A stretch of 64,000 nucleotides of DNA from Staphylococcus epidermidis (GTDB lineage: Bacteria > Bacillota > Bacilli > Staphylococcales > Staphylococcaceae): positions 868,001 through 932,000 of the forward strand of contig NZ_AP019721.1 in NCBI RefSeq assembly GCF_006742205.1, written 5' to 3'. This document shows, one piece after another, positions 35,751 to 46,086 of this stretch (position 1 is the first letter of the stretch; each line of letters begins with the position of its first letter). Both the position numbers and the translations under genes were made by a program. A model generated the notes under the pieces. That model was not told the origin of the DNA, did not search any database, and saw only the letters and a program-made list of their open reading frames with translations.

Positions 35751-36863
35751 ATGAAAATAGTAGAAGTAAAATCTAAGAATGGTATCAATTTTATGATTTT
35801 AGATGGTAATAATGAACCTATAGTAGATGCAGTAAGATATTTGAAGTATCTGGATAGTGTTAAGAAAAGTTTAAATACCAAGAAAACCTATGCCTATGCG
35901 CTAAAAAAATTTTTTGTTTACTTAGAAAATAAAAAGATATGCTATAAAGAAGTTAGTTTTGATAACTTTGTTGATTTTATAAGATGGATGAAAAAACCTT
36001 TTGAAAATGAGAATGTCCTCTCTTATCACCGAAAAGAAATAAGCATTAGTCCTAAGACAATTAATCTGACTATGACCGTAGTATCTAATTTTTATGATTA
36101 TCTCTATAGGAGCAAAAAATTAGATGTTAATTTCTATGATTTTATACATATGGAAAGTAAATACTCTAAAAAATATAAAAGTTTTATGCATCACGTAAAT
36201 AAGGACTATAGAACGTTGAAAAATATTTTGAAAGTTAAAGAACCAAAGAAAAAGATAGAAGTATTAACTAATGCGGAGGTTAAGAAATTATTAGGAGAAA
36301 CTAATAATATTAGAGATAAATTCTTAATACAATTATTATATGAAACAGGATTACGTATAGGTGAGGTATTATCATTACGTATTGATGATATTAAATTTGA
36401 CTTTAGAAAAGGCCATCAAATAGTTTTGAAAAATAGATTAAATGACAATGGTACTTATTTAAAAACTGGTGAAAGAAAAATATTTATTTCTCAATCGTTA
36501 ATTGATTTATATGATGATTATGTCTACGAAATAATTGACGAACTTTCAATATGTTCTGATTATCTTTTTGTAAAAATAAAGGGGAGAAATGTAGGAGAAG
36601 CTATGAATTATAGCGATATATGTTCATTATTTAAAAGGCTAAAACATAAAACATCTATAAATGTTCACCCTCATTTATTTCGCCATACACATGCAACTGT
36701 TTTTTATAATGAAACTAAGGATATTAAACAAGTTCAAGAAAGACTTGGTCATAGTAATATACAAACGACTATTAATTTATATGTTCATCCTACTGAAGAA
36801 GATATACGCGAAGATTGGAATAAAGTAAAGCATCAATTTCAAGTTTTTAATAAAGGGGAATGA
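35751..36863 (+). CDS. tnpA: TnpA, tyrosine recombinase of Tn554 family
   Basis: A 370-residue phage-integrase-type recombinase. SAM-like N-domain ('SLNTKKTYAYALKKFFVYLE'), then a catalytic domain with Arg in 'LLYETGLRIGEVLSLRI', HxxR in 'HPHLFRHTHATVF' and the late His and Tyr in 'LGHSNIQTTINLYVHP'. I prefer ATG 35751, which aligns with Tn554 TnpA beginnings (MKIVEVKSKNG) and has GAGATT upstream; ATG 35712 would add 13 residues. The stop TGA lies 2 bases before the tnpB ATG. It acts with TnpB and TnpC in site-specific transposition. Confidence 0.92.
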   Translation: MKIVEVKSKNGINFMILDGNNEPIVDAVRYLKYLDSVKKSLNTKKTYAYALKKFFVYLENKKICYKEVSFDNFVDFIRWMKKPFENENVLSYHRKEISISPKTINLTMTVVSNFYDYLYRSKKLDVNFYDFIHMESKYSKKYKSFMHHVNKDYRTLKNILKVKEPKKKIEVLTNAEVKKLLGETNNIRDKFLIQLLYETGLRIGEVLSLRIDDIKFDFRKGHQIVLKNRLNDNGTYLKTGERKIFISQSLIDLYDDYVYEIIDELSICSDYLFVKIKGRNVGEAMNYSDICSLFKRLKHKTSINVHPHLFRHTHATVFYNETKDIKQVQERLGHSNIQTTINLYVHPTEEDIREDWNKVKHQFQVFNKGE

Positions 36864-36865
36864 CT

Positions 36866-38929
36866 ATGTCAATACCAATTAATTTACCTACAAACAGTAC
36901 TATTATTAATGAATTATGTACATTACAAAGTAGAGCCATCAATATAAAAGGAGAGGTTTTAATAACTGAAATATATGATGATTACTTTTTTAAAAATGAT
37001 GAGTGGCACATTTCAGCTTTTAACAAATTCAAGCAATTTCAAGATAGTATCAAGAACTATAGAGACAAAAGAAAAAATGTTTTCTTTAGGATTAAAAATA
37101 AAAATTTGAATTTAGAATTTAAATACCTTTTTTTGAAACTGATAGTTAAAGAGGATTGGTCTTTATCTAATTTATTTAATACTGGAGCAGTGAAGATTAA
37201 TAAGATTGCTGAGTTCTTTAATAAAGTTTATCCAAATTTAAATTCTTTACTTGATTGTGATATAAATATATTAGAAAAGCACTGGTTTAATTGGTTGACT
37301 GCAAATAATATACCAATAAAAAGAAGATCATCAACAATAGTTTTTGGTGATTATGAATACAAAAGTGGGCTAGCTTCTTTTTTAAAGAATATGTACATTA
37401 ATCTAATTAAGTTCATTGATAAGCGAGAAGAATGGGAAAAAGATAAATGGGATATTAGAAATTTAGAAAAATATGGATTGAGTTATAATAAGACACTAAC
37501 TGGCAATTATTTAAACTTTGAAAAAATTGAGTCAATTAAAATGCGAGAATCAGCAAAAAAATATTTAAAAAAACGTTTGATAACTGGTGATATAGTATTT
37601 GCTACAGCAAGGTTTTATATAAGAGTTTTAACTAGGTTTTTTCAAAATATAACTAAAAATGAAGAAACAAGGAATAGTTTAAACGAACTAGATAGATGTC
37701 ATATCGAATCATATATAGAATTTTTATTTGAATATGCAGCTAATAAAAATTTGCGAAGTACTAAGAACTTTGTGAGAGAAGAATTAAAAACAATTAGAAG
37801 ATTCTTAAACGATATTATAACTCAAAACTATGCTATAGCACCGTACCAAGATATACGATTTTTAATTTATCCACAAGACTTACCTAAACACGAAAAGAAA
37901 AATAGTAGCCAAATTGATTATATCCCAGATTTTGTATTGGAACAGCTTTTTGAGCATATAAATGATTTGCACAAAGATTTAATACCTGTAGTTTGGATAG
38001 CTTTTAAAACGGGATTAAGAATTTCTGATGTATTGACATTAAAAAATAATTGCCTTGCAAAAGTTAATGGAAAGTATTCAATAATAACAGATATTGCTAA
38101 AACTTTTGTTAAAGGACATAGAATACCAATTGATAATAAATTAGCTGATATAGTAGCAGTTTTAATAGCCGATTCTAAAATTAAAAGTACAAAAGATAAT
38201 AATCCTAATAATTATATTTTTGCTATTCATAAAGGAAAAAGAAAGGGAATGCCCTATACACAACATATGGTCAGGGCACACTTAAATCATTTATCAAAAA
38301 CTAAAAATATTATTGATGAACAAGGAGAAATCTTCCATTTCAAAACTCATCAATTTAGACATACCTATGCAGTAAAATTGTTAAATGGTGGAGCAGATAT
38401 ATTAACTATACAAGAATTATTAGCACATTCCTCACCAGAAATGACTCTAAGATATGCTAAGTTACTTGATGATACAAAAAGAAAGGCTTTTGAATCAGTT
38501 ATTGATCAAGGAGCTTTTAGTTTTGATGTTGACGGTAAAATTAAAAATATACAGCATAGTAGTGAACTATCTGAAAAAGCATTGAATTCTTTATGGCAAG
38601 AACATAAATTAAATGCAATGGACAATCCTTATGGTACTTGTCATGCTAGATTGAGCGGCGATTGTCCATACATGGAAGCTCCGCCATGCCTAACTTGTAA
38701 TTCTGGGAAACCATGTAAGGATTTAGCTATTGGATTTTCTGATTTAGATGTTGAAAAATATGAATTACATATCAAATCAACGGTCAAATCTATAGAATTA
38801 GCTAAAAATAATAATAGGCAAGATATGGTTGAAAAACACACTAATATATTAAATAAATATGAAGAAATACTAGGTAATATAAAAGATGGAAACATTATAT
38901 TCGGGAGAAGTAATAGAATAAAAGTATAG
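36866..38929 (+). CDS. tnpB: TnpB, second tyrosine recombinase of Tn554 family
   Basis: A 687-residue recombinase, somewhat longer than my recollection of Tn554 TnpB (about 630). Catalytic residues: Arg in 'AFKTGLRISDVLTL', HxxR in 'HQFRHTYAVKLLNGG', His in 'LLAHSSPEMTLRYAKL', with the Tyr in RYAKL. The C-terminus has a cysteine cluster ('CHARLSGDCPYMEAPPCLTC', then GKPC) that looks like a zinc-binding module, as in other TnpB of this class. I start at ATG 36866, 7 bases after AAGGGG; the ATG at 36860 is too close to that site. Confidence 0.92.
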   Translation: MSIPINLPTNSTIINELCTLQSRAINIKGEVLITEIYDDYFFKNDEWHISAFNKFKQFQDSIKNYRDKRKNVFFRIKNKNLNLEFKYLFLKLIVKEDWSLSNLFNTGAVKINKIAEFFNKVYPNLNSLLDCDINILEKHWFNWLTANNIPIKRRSSTIVFGDYEYKSGLASFLKNMYINLIKFIDKREEWEKDKWDIRNLEKYGLSYNKTLTGNYLNFEKIESIKMRESAKKYLKKRLITGDIVFATARFYIRVLTRFFQNITKNEETRNSLNELDRCHIESYIEFLFEYAANKNLRSTKNFVREELKTIRRFLNDIITQNYAIAPYQDIRFLIYPQDLPKHEKKNSSQIDYIPDFVLEQLFEHINDLHKDLIPVVWIAFKTGLRISDVLTLKNNCLAKVNGKYSIITDIAKTFVKGHRIPIDNKLADIVAVLIADSKIKSTKDNNPNNYIFAIHKGKRKGMPYTQHMVRAHLNHLSKTKNIIDEQGEIFHFKTHQFRHTYAVKLLNGGADILTIQELLAHSSPEMTLRYAKLLDDTKRKAFESVIDQGAFSFDVDGKIKNIQHSSELSEKALNSLWQEHKLNAMDNPYGTCHARLSGDCPYMEAPPCLTCNSGKPCKDLAIGFSDLDVEKYELHIKSTVKSIELAKNNNRQDMVEKHTNILNKYEEILGNIKDGNIIFGRSNRIKV

Positions 38930-38937
38930 AGGTTAAA

Positions 38938-39303
38938 ATGGAAAAATTTAATAGACAAGAACAATTAAAACAGTTACATGCAGAACGAAAAGTTAAAACC
39001 GAGAAAAAAGTTGATAAAGCAATAAATGATTTAGTTCAAAAAAATAAAGAAATTAACTTTAATATCGTTTCTAAACATTCAAAAGTTTCTAAAGCTACAT
39101 TATATAAAAATAATAAAATTCGAAAGAAAATAGAGAAGTTACGTGAACAAAACAATGAAATATTTGTTCATAAAAATAAAAATGACGGTAAAGATGCGTT
39201 AATTTCCTCTTTAAAAAGAAGAGTAAATTCTTTAGAAAAAGAGAAAAAAATGTTGAAAGAAGAAATTAGCGTTTTATATTCTAGGTTATATGAGGATATT
39301 TAA
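38938..39303 (+). CDS. tnpC: TnpC, Tn554-type transposition accessory protein
   Basis: A 121-residue, very basic protein with an HTH-like segment ('NFNIVSKHSKVSKATLYKNNKIRKKIEKLRE') and a C-terminal coiled coil ('ISSLKRRVNSLEKEKKMLKEEISVLYSRL'). This is the typical shape of TnpC (about 125 residues in Tn554), which influences the frequency and orientation of insertion. It lies 8 bp after tnpB and overlaps the following gene by 14 bases. Confidence 0.9.
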   Translation: MEKFNRQEQLKQLHAERKVKTEKKVDKAINDLVQKNKEINFNIVSKHSKVSKATLYKNNKIRKKIEKLREQNNEIFVHKNKNDGKDALISSLKRRVNSLEKEKKMLKEEISVLYSRLYEDI

Positions 39304-40678
39304 AATAATGGACAATAAAAATGAAAAGATTCTTGAAGATATTAATAAATTACAAGGCTATAAAGTAACATATCAATATGCTACTGCTATAAATATAAAA
39401 GATAATAACATGAACCCTTGGTTTGAAAAAATTGAGGAAATTCTATTGAATGTAAAAGGAGTTATACGCATTTTATCTCCTGACAACCCCCAGGTAAATT
39501 ATGATTATTGGGTTTTACCTGGAAAATATAAAAGACATACAAAAGAATATCACGAAAAACTAGAAAAATTTTTAGAAAAATTTGCTACTAATGTAAATAT
39601 TAATGAAGGATTGTTTGATCAAAAAAATATACATGGATACAAATATAAAAAATATATATTCACTCCACATATTGAAATTACTCATGATAACACTTTAAAT
39701 TTATTTTTTTTAACCTTAACTATATTTAACAATGGTACATTTGTTGTAGAAATCATTGAAGATTTAGAGAGTATAGACTTTGGAAGCGACTTGTATAGTA
39801 CTTTCTCATATGTAAAAGATACGATATATCCTCTAATTAATCAAGAAAATAATAATAGACAAAGACAGTATCAATTGTATGGCAATAGACATGGTAAAAA
39901 TATTAGAGATGTTTCTAGGCAAATTAATAGAATTATAAAAAATAATAGTAAGGATATTTTTGAATATAAAGTATCTAAAAATATGGACTTTGAAGTTTAT
40001 TATTTAGCTAATGAAAATGAATTTACTGATGATCCTTTTTATGAGGATGTGAAAATTCAAGAGTGGTTAGTAAATGCGCCTATTTTTTCATTTGAAGGAA
40101 AAAGTAAACATTTTAGGCAAGATGGTTATAGCGATAATTATATAAATTTCTTGAATAAAGCATCAATTTTTGTAGTTTGGATGAATGAGCAAGAAGGAGA
40201 TGTTTTAGAACAATGTTCTCAAATGGCAATTTATTTCAGTAGTTCTGCTAATTTCTTTTTCTTAGAAACTATGTTAAATGAATTACAATTGTATGGGTAT
40301 CAACAATATAATTTAAATGGAAAAAAAGAAGCCCTATATTTTAGACAATGGATACTAAATTTCAAGAGATCTATTGCAATTATTTATAGAACAGAGCTTT
40401 TACCTAGTTTATATTTATATTTGTATCTAAAGAATAATAATGATTTTAAATCTCCTCAGTATATTGAAGAATTAAACAAAGAAGAATTATCACTAATTGA
40501 ATTGGAGCAGTCATATAAGGAAGAAGAAAGAAGCGAAAAATTAAATAAACTTTTGTTAATAATAAGTCTTTTATCAATTTTCCAAGTAGTAGAAATTTTT
40601 TTCAGTGATAAAAATAATATATTTAATATCAGTATCATACTTATAATGATTTTGCTAGAAGTATTTCGAAAAAGGTAA
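39290..40678 (+). CDS. Element-borne membrane protein of unknown function
   Basis: A 462-residue protein I cannot assign. A soluble N-terminal part of about 400 residues (with 'WFEKIEEILLNVKGVIRILSPDNPQVNYDYWVLPG' and 'EVYYLANENEFTDDPFYEDVKIQEWLVNAPIFSFEGK') ends in a charged helical stretch ('ELSLIELEQSYKEEERSEKLNKL') and two close C-terminal membrane helices. The CorA-like tail topology (soluble domain, long helix, two helices) is visible; no CorA GMN motif is present. Start is 39290 or ATG 39308. It follows tnpC with overlap, so it is transcribed with the transposition genes. A defence or accessory role is only a guess. Confidence 0.8.
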   Translation: MRIFKIMDNKNEKILEDINKLQGYKVTYQYATAINIKDNNMNPWFEKIEEILLNVKGVIRILSPDNPQVNYDYWVLPGKYKRHTKEYHEKLEKFLEKFATNVNINEGLFDQKNIHGYKYKKYIFTPHIEITHDNTLNLFFLTLTIFNNGTFVVEIIEDLESIDFGSDLYSTFSYVKDTIYPLINQENNNRQRQYQLYGNRHGKNIRDVSRQINRIIKNNSKDIFEYKVSKNMDFEVYYLANENEFTDDPFYEDVKIQEWLVNAPIFSFEGKSKHFRQDGYSDNYINFLNKASIFVVWMNEQEGDVLEQCSQMAIYFSSSANFFFLETMLNELQLYGYQQYNLNGKKEALYFRQWILNFKRSIAIIYRTELLPSLYLYLYLKNNNDFKSPQYIEELNKEELSLIELEQSYKEEERSEKLNKLLLIISLLSIFQVVEIFFSDKNNIFNISIILIMILLEVFRKR

Positions 40679-40687
40679 TTATAAGAA

Positions 40688-40720
40688 CACTATTTAAGCT
40701 TTTAAAAAGTTTAAATAGTG
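40688..40720. terminator. Hairpin between the unknown cargo gene and yolD-like gene
   Basis: CACTATTTAA and TTAAATAGTG, extended inward with one mismatch. The two genes converge on it; its right arm abuts the yolD-like stop codon. Confidence 0.75.
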
Positions 40721-41131
40721 CTAAGTGATACTACAAACGTTAGTATTATTTAAATTATATATATTATTGTTAGTATCAGAAAAGGAAAATGTATTACCAA
40801 TTTCATCCTTTTTTAAAATTTTTCCCGTATATTTTGAAATGTTACCGTCTTCCCAATATGTGATTGTACATAACTCATCATTTCTAATTTTTATTTGGAA
40901 AATCTGATCTAAATTATCTAATGAATCATATGTTAGCAATGGTTTTTCAACTTTATCTTGATTCATTATGATTTGCTCTAAAATTTCAAACTGTTTTGGG
41001 AGAGTCGCAAAAGCTTGCCATTTGATTTTTCCCCGCCCTTGAGGGATTTTAGGTTTTAAATATTTTCTTGGTATTTTTCTATAATCAGTTTCATATTTAT
41101 ATTCATCTGGCGCATTAGGATTTGGAATCAT
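40721..41131 (-). CDS. YolD-like protein, intact, carried by the element
   Basis: A 136-residue YolD-like family protein: 'DYRKIPRKYLKPKIPQGRGKIKWQAFATLPKQFEILEQII', then a beta-rich C-terminal domain ('NDELCTITYWEDGNISKYTGKI'). Relatives accompany umuC-type polymerases and are part of the SOS response. The start is ATG 41131 with GAGG 8 bases upstream; the GTG at 41140 lies within that site. A LexA box (41155-41168) lies 24 bp upstream. It is clearly different from the chromosomal yolD split by the element, so it is cargo rather than a duplicate of the target. Confidence 0.85.
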   Translation of the reverse strand: MIPNPNAPDEYKYETDYRKIPRKYLKPKIPQGRGKIKWQAFATLPKQFEILEQIIMNQDKVEKPLLTYDSLDNLDQIFQIKIRNDELCTITYWEDGNISKYTGKILKKDEIGNTFSFSDTNNNIYNLNNTNVCSIT

Positions 41132-41154
41132 GTTAACCACCTCATCATCATTAT

Positions 41155-41168
41155 AGAACGTATGTTCT
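41155..41168. promoter_or_regulatory. LexA-type SOS box of the element yolD-like gene
   Basis: AGAACGTATGTTCT is a perfect palindrome apart from the two central positions and fits GAAC-RNRY-GTTC. It is placed as an operator 24 bp upstream of the ATG. Confidence 0.8.
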
Positions 41169-41343
41169 TTTTCGGCAAGGATTATATAATTTGTTAAGGT
41201 GATTAATTAATTCAAAATAAGTTATTTTCTAGATAGAAAAGCTGAGTAAGATTATCGAGATTTTATAACTATAGTTACTGGAATTATAATGTTAGGTATG
41301 TTAATGGTATTTTCTCTTTTAAAATTAATGTGAACACAAAAAA

Positions 41344-41380
41344 TAGAACATATATAATTATAAATAATATATATGTTCTA
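41344..41380 (-). terminator. blaZ terminator
   Basis: TAGAACATATATA and its exact complement around an 11-base AT loop, with AAAAAA to the left that reads as a U-tract for the leftward blaZ transcript. The rest of the 41169-41441 gap is AT-rich and empty as far as I can see. Confidence 0.75.
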
Positions 41381-41441
41381 CGATATTATGAATTTTTATG
41401 AAAGATAGAATTATATCAGTATTTATTATGCATTTAGAATA

Positions 41442-42362
<921 letters not shown>

Positions 42363-42393
42363 TTATTATAAATATTTGAAAGAAGGTGTCAAA

Positions 42394-44151
42394 ATGGCTA
42401 AATTACTAATAACGAGCGTAGTAAGCTTTTGTTTTATATTTCTATTGTTAGTATTTTTTAAGTACATATTAAAACGCTATTTTAATTATAGTTTAAATTA
42501 TAAAGTTTGGTATCTAACTGTGCTTGCTGGATTAATACCTTTTATCCCAATTAAATTCTCTTTTATAAAATTTAATAATGTGAATAATCAAGCGCCCACA
42601 GTTGAAAGTAAGTCACACGACTTGAACCATAACATAAATACCACCAAACCTATTCAAGAGTTCACAACAGATATCCATAAGTTTAATTGGGATTCAATTG
42701 ATAATATCTGCACAGTTGTTTGGATAGTTTTAGTTATTATTTTAAGTTTTAAATTTTTGAAATCCTTATTATATCTTAAATATTTAAAGAAACAGTCACT
42801 TTATCTAAACGAAAATGAAAAAAATAAAGTAGATACGATACTTTTCAACCATCAATATAAAAAAAGTATTGTGATTCGAAAAGCAGAGACTATTCAATCT
42901 CCAATAACTTTTTGGTATGGGAAATATATTATTTTGATTCCTAGTTCATATTTTAAAAGTGTAATTGATAAAAGACTAAAATATATAATACTGCACGAAT
43001 ATGCTCATGCTAAAAATAGAGATACTTTACATTTAATTATCTTTAATATCTTCTCTATTGTTATGAGTTACAATCCATTAATACATATTGTAAAAAGAAA
43101 GATAATTCATGACAATGAAGTAGAAGCCGATAGATTTGTTCTTAATAATATTAACAAAAATGAATTTAAAACTTATGCGGAATCTATTATGGACTCCGTA
43201 TTAAATATTCCATTTTTTAATAAAAATATATTAAGCCATTCATTTAATGGTAAAAAGTCATTACTCAAAAGAAGATTAATTAATATAAAAGAAGCCAATT
43301 TGAAAAAACAGTCTAAATTAATTCCAATTTTTATTTGTATTTTTACTTTTTTGCTCATAGTAATTCAAAGCCAGTTTTTGATGGGACAATCCATAACTGA
43401 TTATAATTATAAAAAGCCCTTACAGAACGATCACCAAATTTTAGATGAAAGTAAAAATTTTGGTTCAAATAGTGGATCTTTCGTCATGTACAGCATGAAG
43501 AAAGACAAATACTATATTTATAATGAAAAAGAAAGTAGAAAAAGATATTCTCCTGATTCAACTTATAAAATTTATTTAGCGATGTTTGGACTTGACCGTC
43601 ATATCATAAGTGATAAAAATTCACGTATGTCATGGAATCATAAACATTATCCTTTCGAGTCTTGGAATAAGGAACAAGATTTAAATACAGCAATGCAAAA
43701 TTCAGTTAATTGGTACTTCGAACGTATTAGTAATCAAATACCAAAGAACTATATTGCGGCTCAACTCAAGCAATTAAATTATGGTAATGAAAATTTGGGA
43801 AGTTATAAAAGCTATTGGATGGAAGATAGTTTGAAAATATCTAATCTTGAACAAGTAATAGTTTTTAAAAATATGATGGAACAAAAAAACCATTTTAGTA
43901 AAAAAGCAAAGAATCAATTATCTTCTTCATTATTGATTAAGAAAAATGAAAAGTATGAACTGTATGGGAAAACAGGTACAGGTATAGTAAACGGGAAGTA
44001 TAATAATGGGTGGTTTGTAGGTTACGTAATTACTAATCATGATAAGTATTATTTTGCTACACATTTATCAGATGGAAACCCGTCTGGGAAAAATGCTGAA
44101 TTAATCAGTGAAAAAATATTAAAAGAAATGGGTGTTTTAAATGGCCAATAA
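42394..44151 (+). CDS. blaR1: BlaR1, beta-lactam sensor-transducer metalloprotease
   Basis: A 585-residue membrane sensor. Four membrane segments bracket the zinc protease motif '[11 protein letters not shown]' (near 201), with the autocleavage site in '[11 protein letters not shown]'. The extracellular C-terminal penicillin sensor has 'STYKIY' (near 389) and 'KTGTG'. Acylation by a beta-lactam triggers loss of BlaI repression. I start at ATG 42394 (GAAAGAAGGTG upstream), which matches the usual 585-residue length; 42352 is an in-frame extension inside the operator. It overlaps blaI by 11 bases. Confidence 0.96.
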   Translation: MAKLLITSVVSFCFIFLLLVFFKYILKRYFNYSLNYKVWYLTVLAGLIPFIPIKFSFIKFNNVNNQAPTVESKSHDLNHNINTTKPIQEFTTDIHKFNWDSIDNICTVVWIVLVIILSFKFLKSLLYLKYLKKQSLYLNENEKNKVDTILFNHQYKKSIVIRKAETIQSPITFWYGKYIILIPSSYFKSVIDKRLKYIILHEYAHAKNRDTLHLIIFNIFSIVMSYNPLIHIVKRKIIHDNEVEADRFVLNNINKNEFKTYAESIMDSVLNIPFFNKNILSHSFNGKKSLLKRRLINIKEANLKKQSKLIPIFICIFTFLLIVIQSQFLMGQSITDYNYKKPLQNDHQILDESKNFGSNSGSFVMYSMKKDKYYIYNEKESRKRYSPDSTYKIYLAMFGLDRHIISDKNSRMSWNHKHYPFESWNKEQDLNTAMQNSVNWYFERISNQIPKNYIAAQLKQLNYGNENLGSYKSYWMEDSLKISNLEQVIVFKNMMEQKNHFSKKAKNQLSSSLLIKKNEKYELYGKTGTGIVNGKYNNGWFVGYVITNHDKYYFATHLSDGNPSGKNAELISEKILKEMGVLNGQ

Positions 44152-44521
44152 GCAAGTTGAAATATCTATGGCTGAATGGGATGTTATGAATATAATATGG
44201 GATAAAAAATCAGTATCAGCTAATGAAATTGTAGTTGAAATTCAAAAATATAAAGAAGTTAGCGATAAAACGATTAGAACATTAATCACAAGACTATATA
44301 AAAAAGAGATTATAAAACGATACAAATCAGAGAATATTTATTTTTACTCATCAAATATTAAAGAAGACGATATTAAAATGAAAACTGCTAAAACCTTTCT
44401 TAATAAACTGTATGGAGGGGACATGAAAAGTTTAGTGCTAAATTTTGCGAAAAATGAAGAATTAAATAACAAAGAAATTGAAGAATTGCGAGCCATTTTA
44501 AATGATATTAGTAAAAAATAA
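44141..44521 (+). CDS. blaI: BlaI, penicillinase repressor
   Basis: A 126-residue winged-helix repressor (PF03965 type): '[24 protein letters not shown]', recognition helix '[25 protein letters not shown]', and the dimerisation domain with the cleavage site in '[12 protein letters not shown]' (Asn-Phe near 101-102). It is intact, so the module is expected to be inducible. Confidence 0.96.
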   Translation: MANKQVEISMAEWDVMNIIWDKKSVSANEIVVEIQKYKEVSDKTIRTLITRLYKKEIIKRYKSENIYFYSSNIKEDDIKMKTAKTFLNKLYGGDMKSLVLNFAKNEELNNKEIEELRAILNDISKK

Positions 44522-44527
44522 ATAGAT

Positions 44528-44573
44528 ATAGGGTTCAAACATAATTTACATATATATTATGTTTGAACCCTAT
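44528..44573 (+). terminator. blaR1-blaI terminator
   Basis: ATAGGGTTCAAACATAAT pairs with its exact complement across a 10-base AT loop just after blaI, near the right end of the element. Confidence 0.8.
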
Positions 44574-44614
44574 TAAATTAGATTTTTTTATGAGATTAGT
44601 ACATATAACCATTT

Positions 44615-44711
44615 GTGCCCATTTAACCATACCACGACCGGTAGGAATATTTTTATCTAGCATGTCTCGTGGTATATTACGGTAATCCATTTCATTAAAT
44701 ATATCTTTCAT
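44615..44711 (-). pseudogene. yolD-like SOS gene, 5' fragment right of the element
   Basis: ATG 44711 (GAGGTGAT upstream) encodes MKDIFNEMDYRNIP, continues to 'NIPTGRGMVKWA', then enters element sequence ('QMVICTNL...') and stops after a short tail. It is the N-terminal third of the yolD-like gene whose remainder is at 35266-35568. It keeps its own promoter region and LexA box, so an SOS-induced truncated transcript may read into the bla end of the element. Confidence 0.85.
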
Positions 44712-44746
44712 TATTCAATCACCTCAATCCTTATAGTTTCATTATA

Positions 44747-44761
44747 CGAACATTTGTTCTG
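44747..44761. promoter_or_regulatory. LexA-type SOS box of the split yolD gene
   Basis: CGAACATTTGTTCTG contains GAAC-N4-GTTC and is close to the staphylococcal LexA box (CGAACAAATGTTCG), 36 bp upstream of the ATG at 44711. Confidence 0.8.
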
Positions 44762-44946
44762 TTTTTCAATATAAAGTTTTTGGCAATATAATTGTTCGTG
44801 ATGTTTTAGTATGATCGAAGTAATTTCTAATTTGATTTCGTTATCATAAGTAGTAAGTTAATAAGTAAAATGACTTTTCGTTGTAAATTAAACATACTTA
44901 AAGGTAAAATTGAATCAATGATTAATGATTTTATGGAGGTTTTGGT

Positions 44947-45975
44947 ATGACATTAGGTTATATAGGTTCTTATACTAAAAAGAGTGGTAAAGGTATATAT
45001 CGCTTCAAACTAAATGACGAAACAGGAGTTATTGAAGCGTTAGAAACTGGTTATGAAATTGAAGCGTCAACTTATCTTACTCGTAATGAATCGTTTTTAT
45101 ATGCGATTACTAAAGAAGGTGAAGAATGTGGTGTAGCTAGTTTTAGTATTAAAGAAGATGGACAACTGGAATTAATTAATAAATGTCTAGCATCAAAACA
45201 GGGAACTGGTTGTTACATTCAAGTGTCTAGTAATGGTAAATATTTATTTGAAGCGGTTTATGGTGCAGGACTTGCAAGGATTTATAAATTAAATCCAATT
45301 ACGGGAGCAATAGAGAAATTAATAGAAGAACTTGAGCATGAATTTCCAACTGGCTCACATGAAAGACAAGATTCATCACATGTTCATTTTTTAAATGAAA
45401 CACCTGATCATAAGTATGTTGTAGCTACTGATTTAGGTACAGATAGAGTTGTAACATACAAATTTGGTGAGGATGGTTTAAAACAATATGCAGTTTCTCA
45501 ATTCAAAAATTCAGACGGGCCTCGCCACATCGCTTTTAGTAATGATGGACGACACGCGTATATCGTTCACGAGCTATCAAATGAGGTGAGTGTTACAGAA
45601 TACCAAGACGGTAAGTTCATTGAGCTAGAGAGACATTCAACTATTCCAAGTGACTTTAACGGGGAATCGAAATTAGCAGCAGTGAGACTATCACATGATG
45701 GGAAGCACTTATATATAAGTAATAGAGGGCATGATAGTATTGCTATATTTGAAGTTTTAGAAGATGGCAGATCACTGAGAAGTATTGAAATACAACCAAG
45801 TTACGATGCCTTTCCAAGAGACTTTAATATAACTGAATCAGATAACTATTTAATTTGCGCACATCAAGAAGGAGAATCAAAAGTTTCAATTTTTGAGCGT
45901 GATAACATAACTGGTAAACTTTCATTAAAAGATAAAAAAGCTATAGCAAATGAAGGTGTTTGTGTACTACTATAA
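44947..45975 (+). CDS. Lactonase-family beta-propeller protein (6-phosphogluconolactonase type)
   Basis: A 342-residue seven-bladed propeller of the lactonase family (PF10282-like) with recurrent blade motifs: '[18 protein letters not shown]', '[16 protein letters not shown]', '[31 protein letters not shown]' (written here as in the blade pattern), '[22 protein letters not shown]' and '[18 protein letters not shown]'. Members include 6-phosphogluconolactonase, so a pentose-phosphate role is possible but not certain. It is flanked by the element on the left and a long hairpin on the right. Confidence 0.82.
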   Translation: MTLGYIGSYTKKSGKGIYRFKLNDETGVIEALETGYEIEASTYLTRNESFLYAITKEGEECGVASFSIKEDGQLELINKCLASKQGTGCYIQVSSNGKYLFEAVYGAGLARIYKLNPITGAIEKLIEELEHEFPTGSHERQDSSHVHFLNETPDHKYVVATDLGTDRVVTYKFGEDGLKQYAVSQFKNSDGPRHIAFSNDGRHAYIVHELSNEVSVTEYQDGKFIELERHSTIPSDFNGESKLAAVRLSHDGKHLYISNRGHDSIAIFEVLEDGRSLRSIEIQPSYDAFPRDFNITESDNYLICAHQEGESKVSIFERDNITGKLSLKDKKAIANEGVCVLL

Positions 45976-46009
45976 GATGTCTTTGAATAATAGAAAAGTG
46001 ATATAAAAA

Positions 46010-46063
46010 GCCCTTGAGTGGTTATGAGATAAAAAAACAAAACTCTGTATATCACTCAAGGGC
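46010..46063. terminator. Bidirectional hairpin between lactonase and aldehyde dehydrogenase genes
   Basis: GCCCTTGAGTG and CACTCAAGGGC are perfect arms around a 32-base loop that itself contains an A-run. The flanking genes converge. Confidence 0.65.
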
Positions 46064-46086
46064 AAATCATATGGAGATAACTAACA

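Noticed and set aside
40725..40907. 60-codon + strand frame inside the element's yolD-like gene
   Set aside because: It is antisense to a convincing gene and has no ribosome-binding site.
41344..41380. GAACATATATA...TATATATGTTC as a LexA box
   Set aside because: The GAAC and GTTC halves are separated by more than 20 bases; it is a terminator stem for blaZ, not a 4-base-spaced SOS box.
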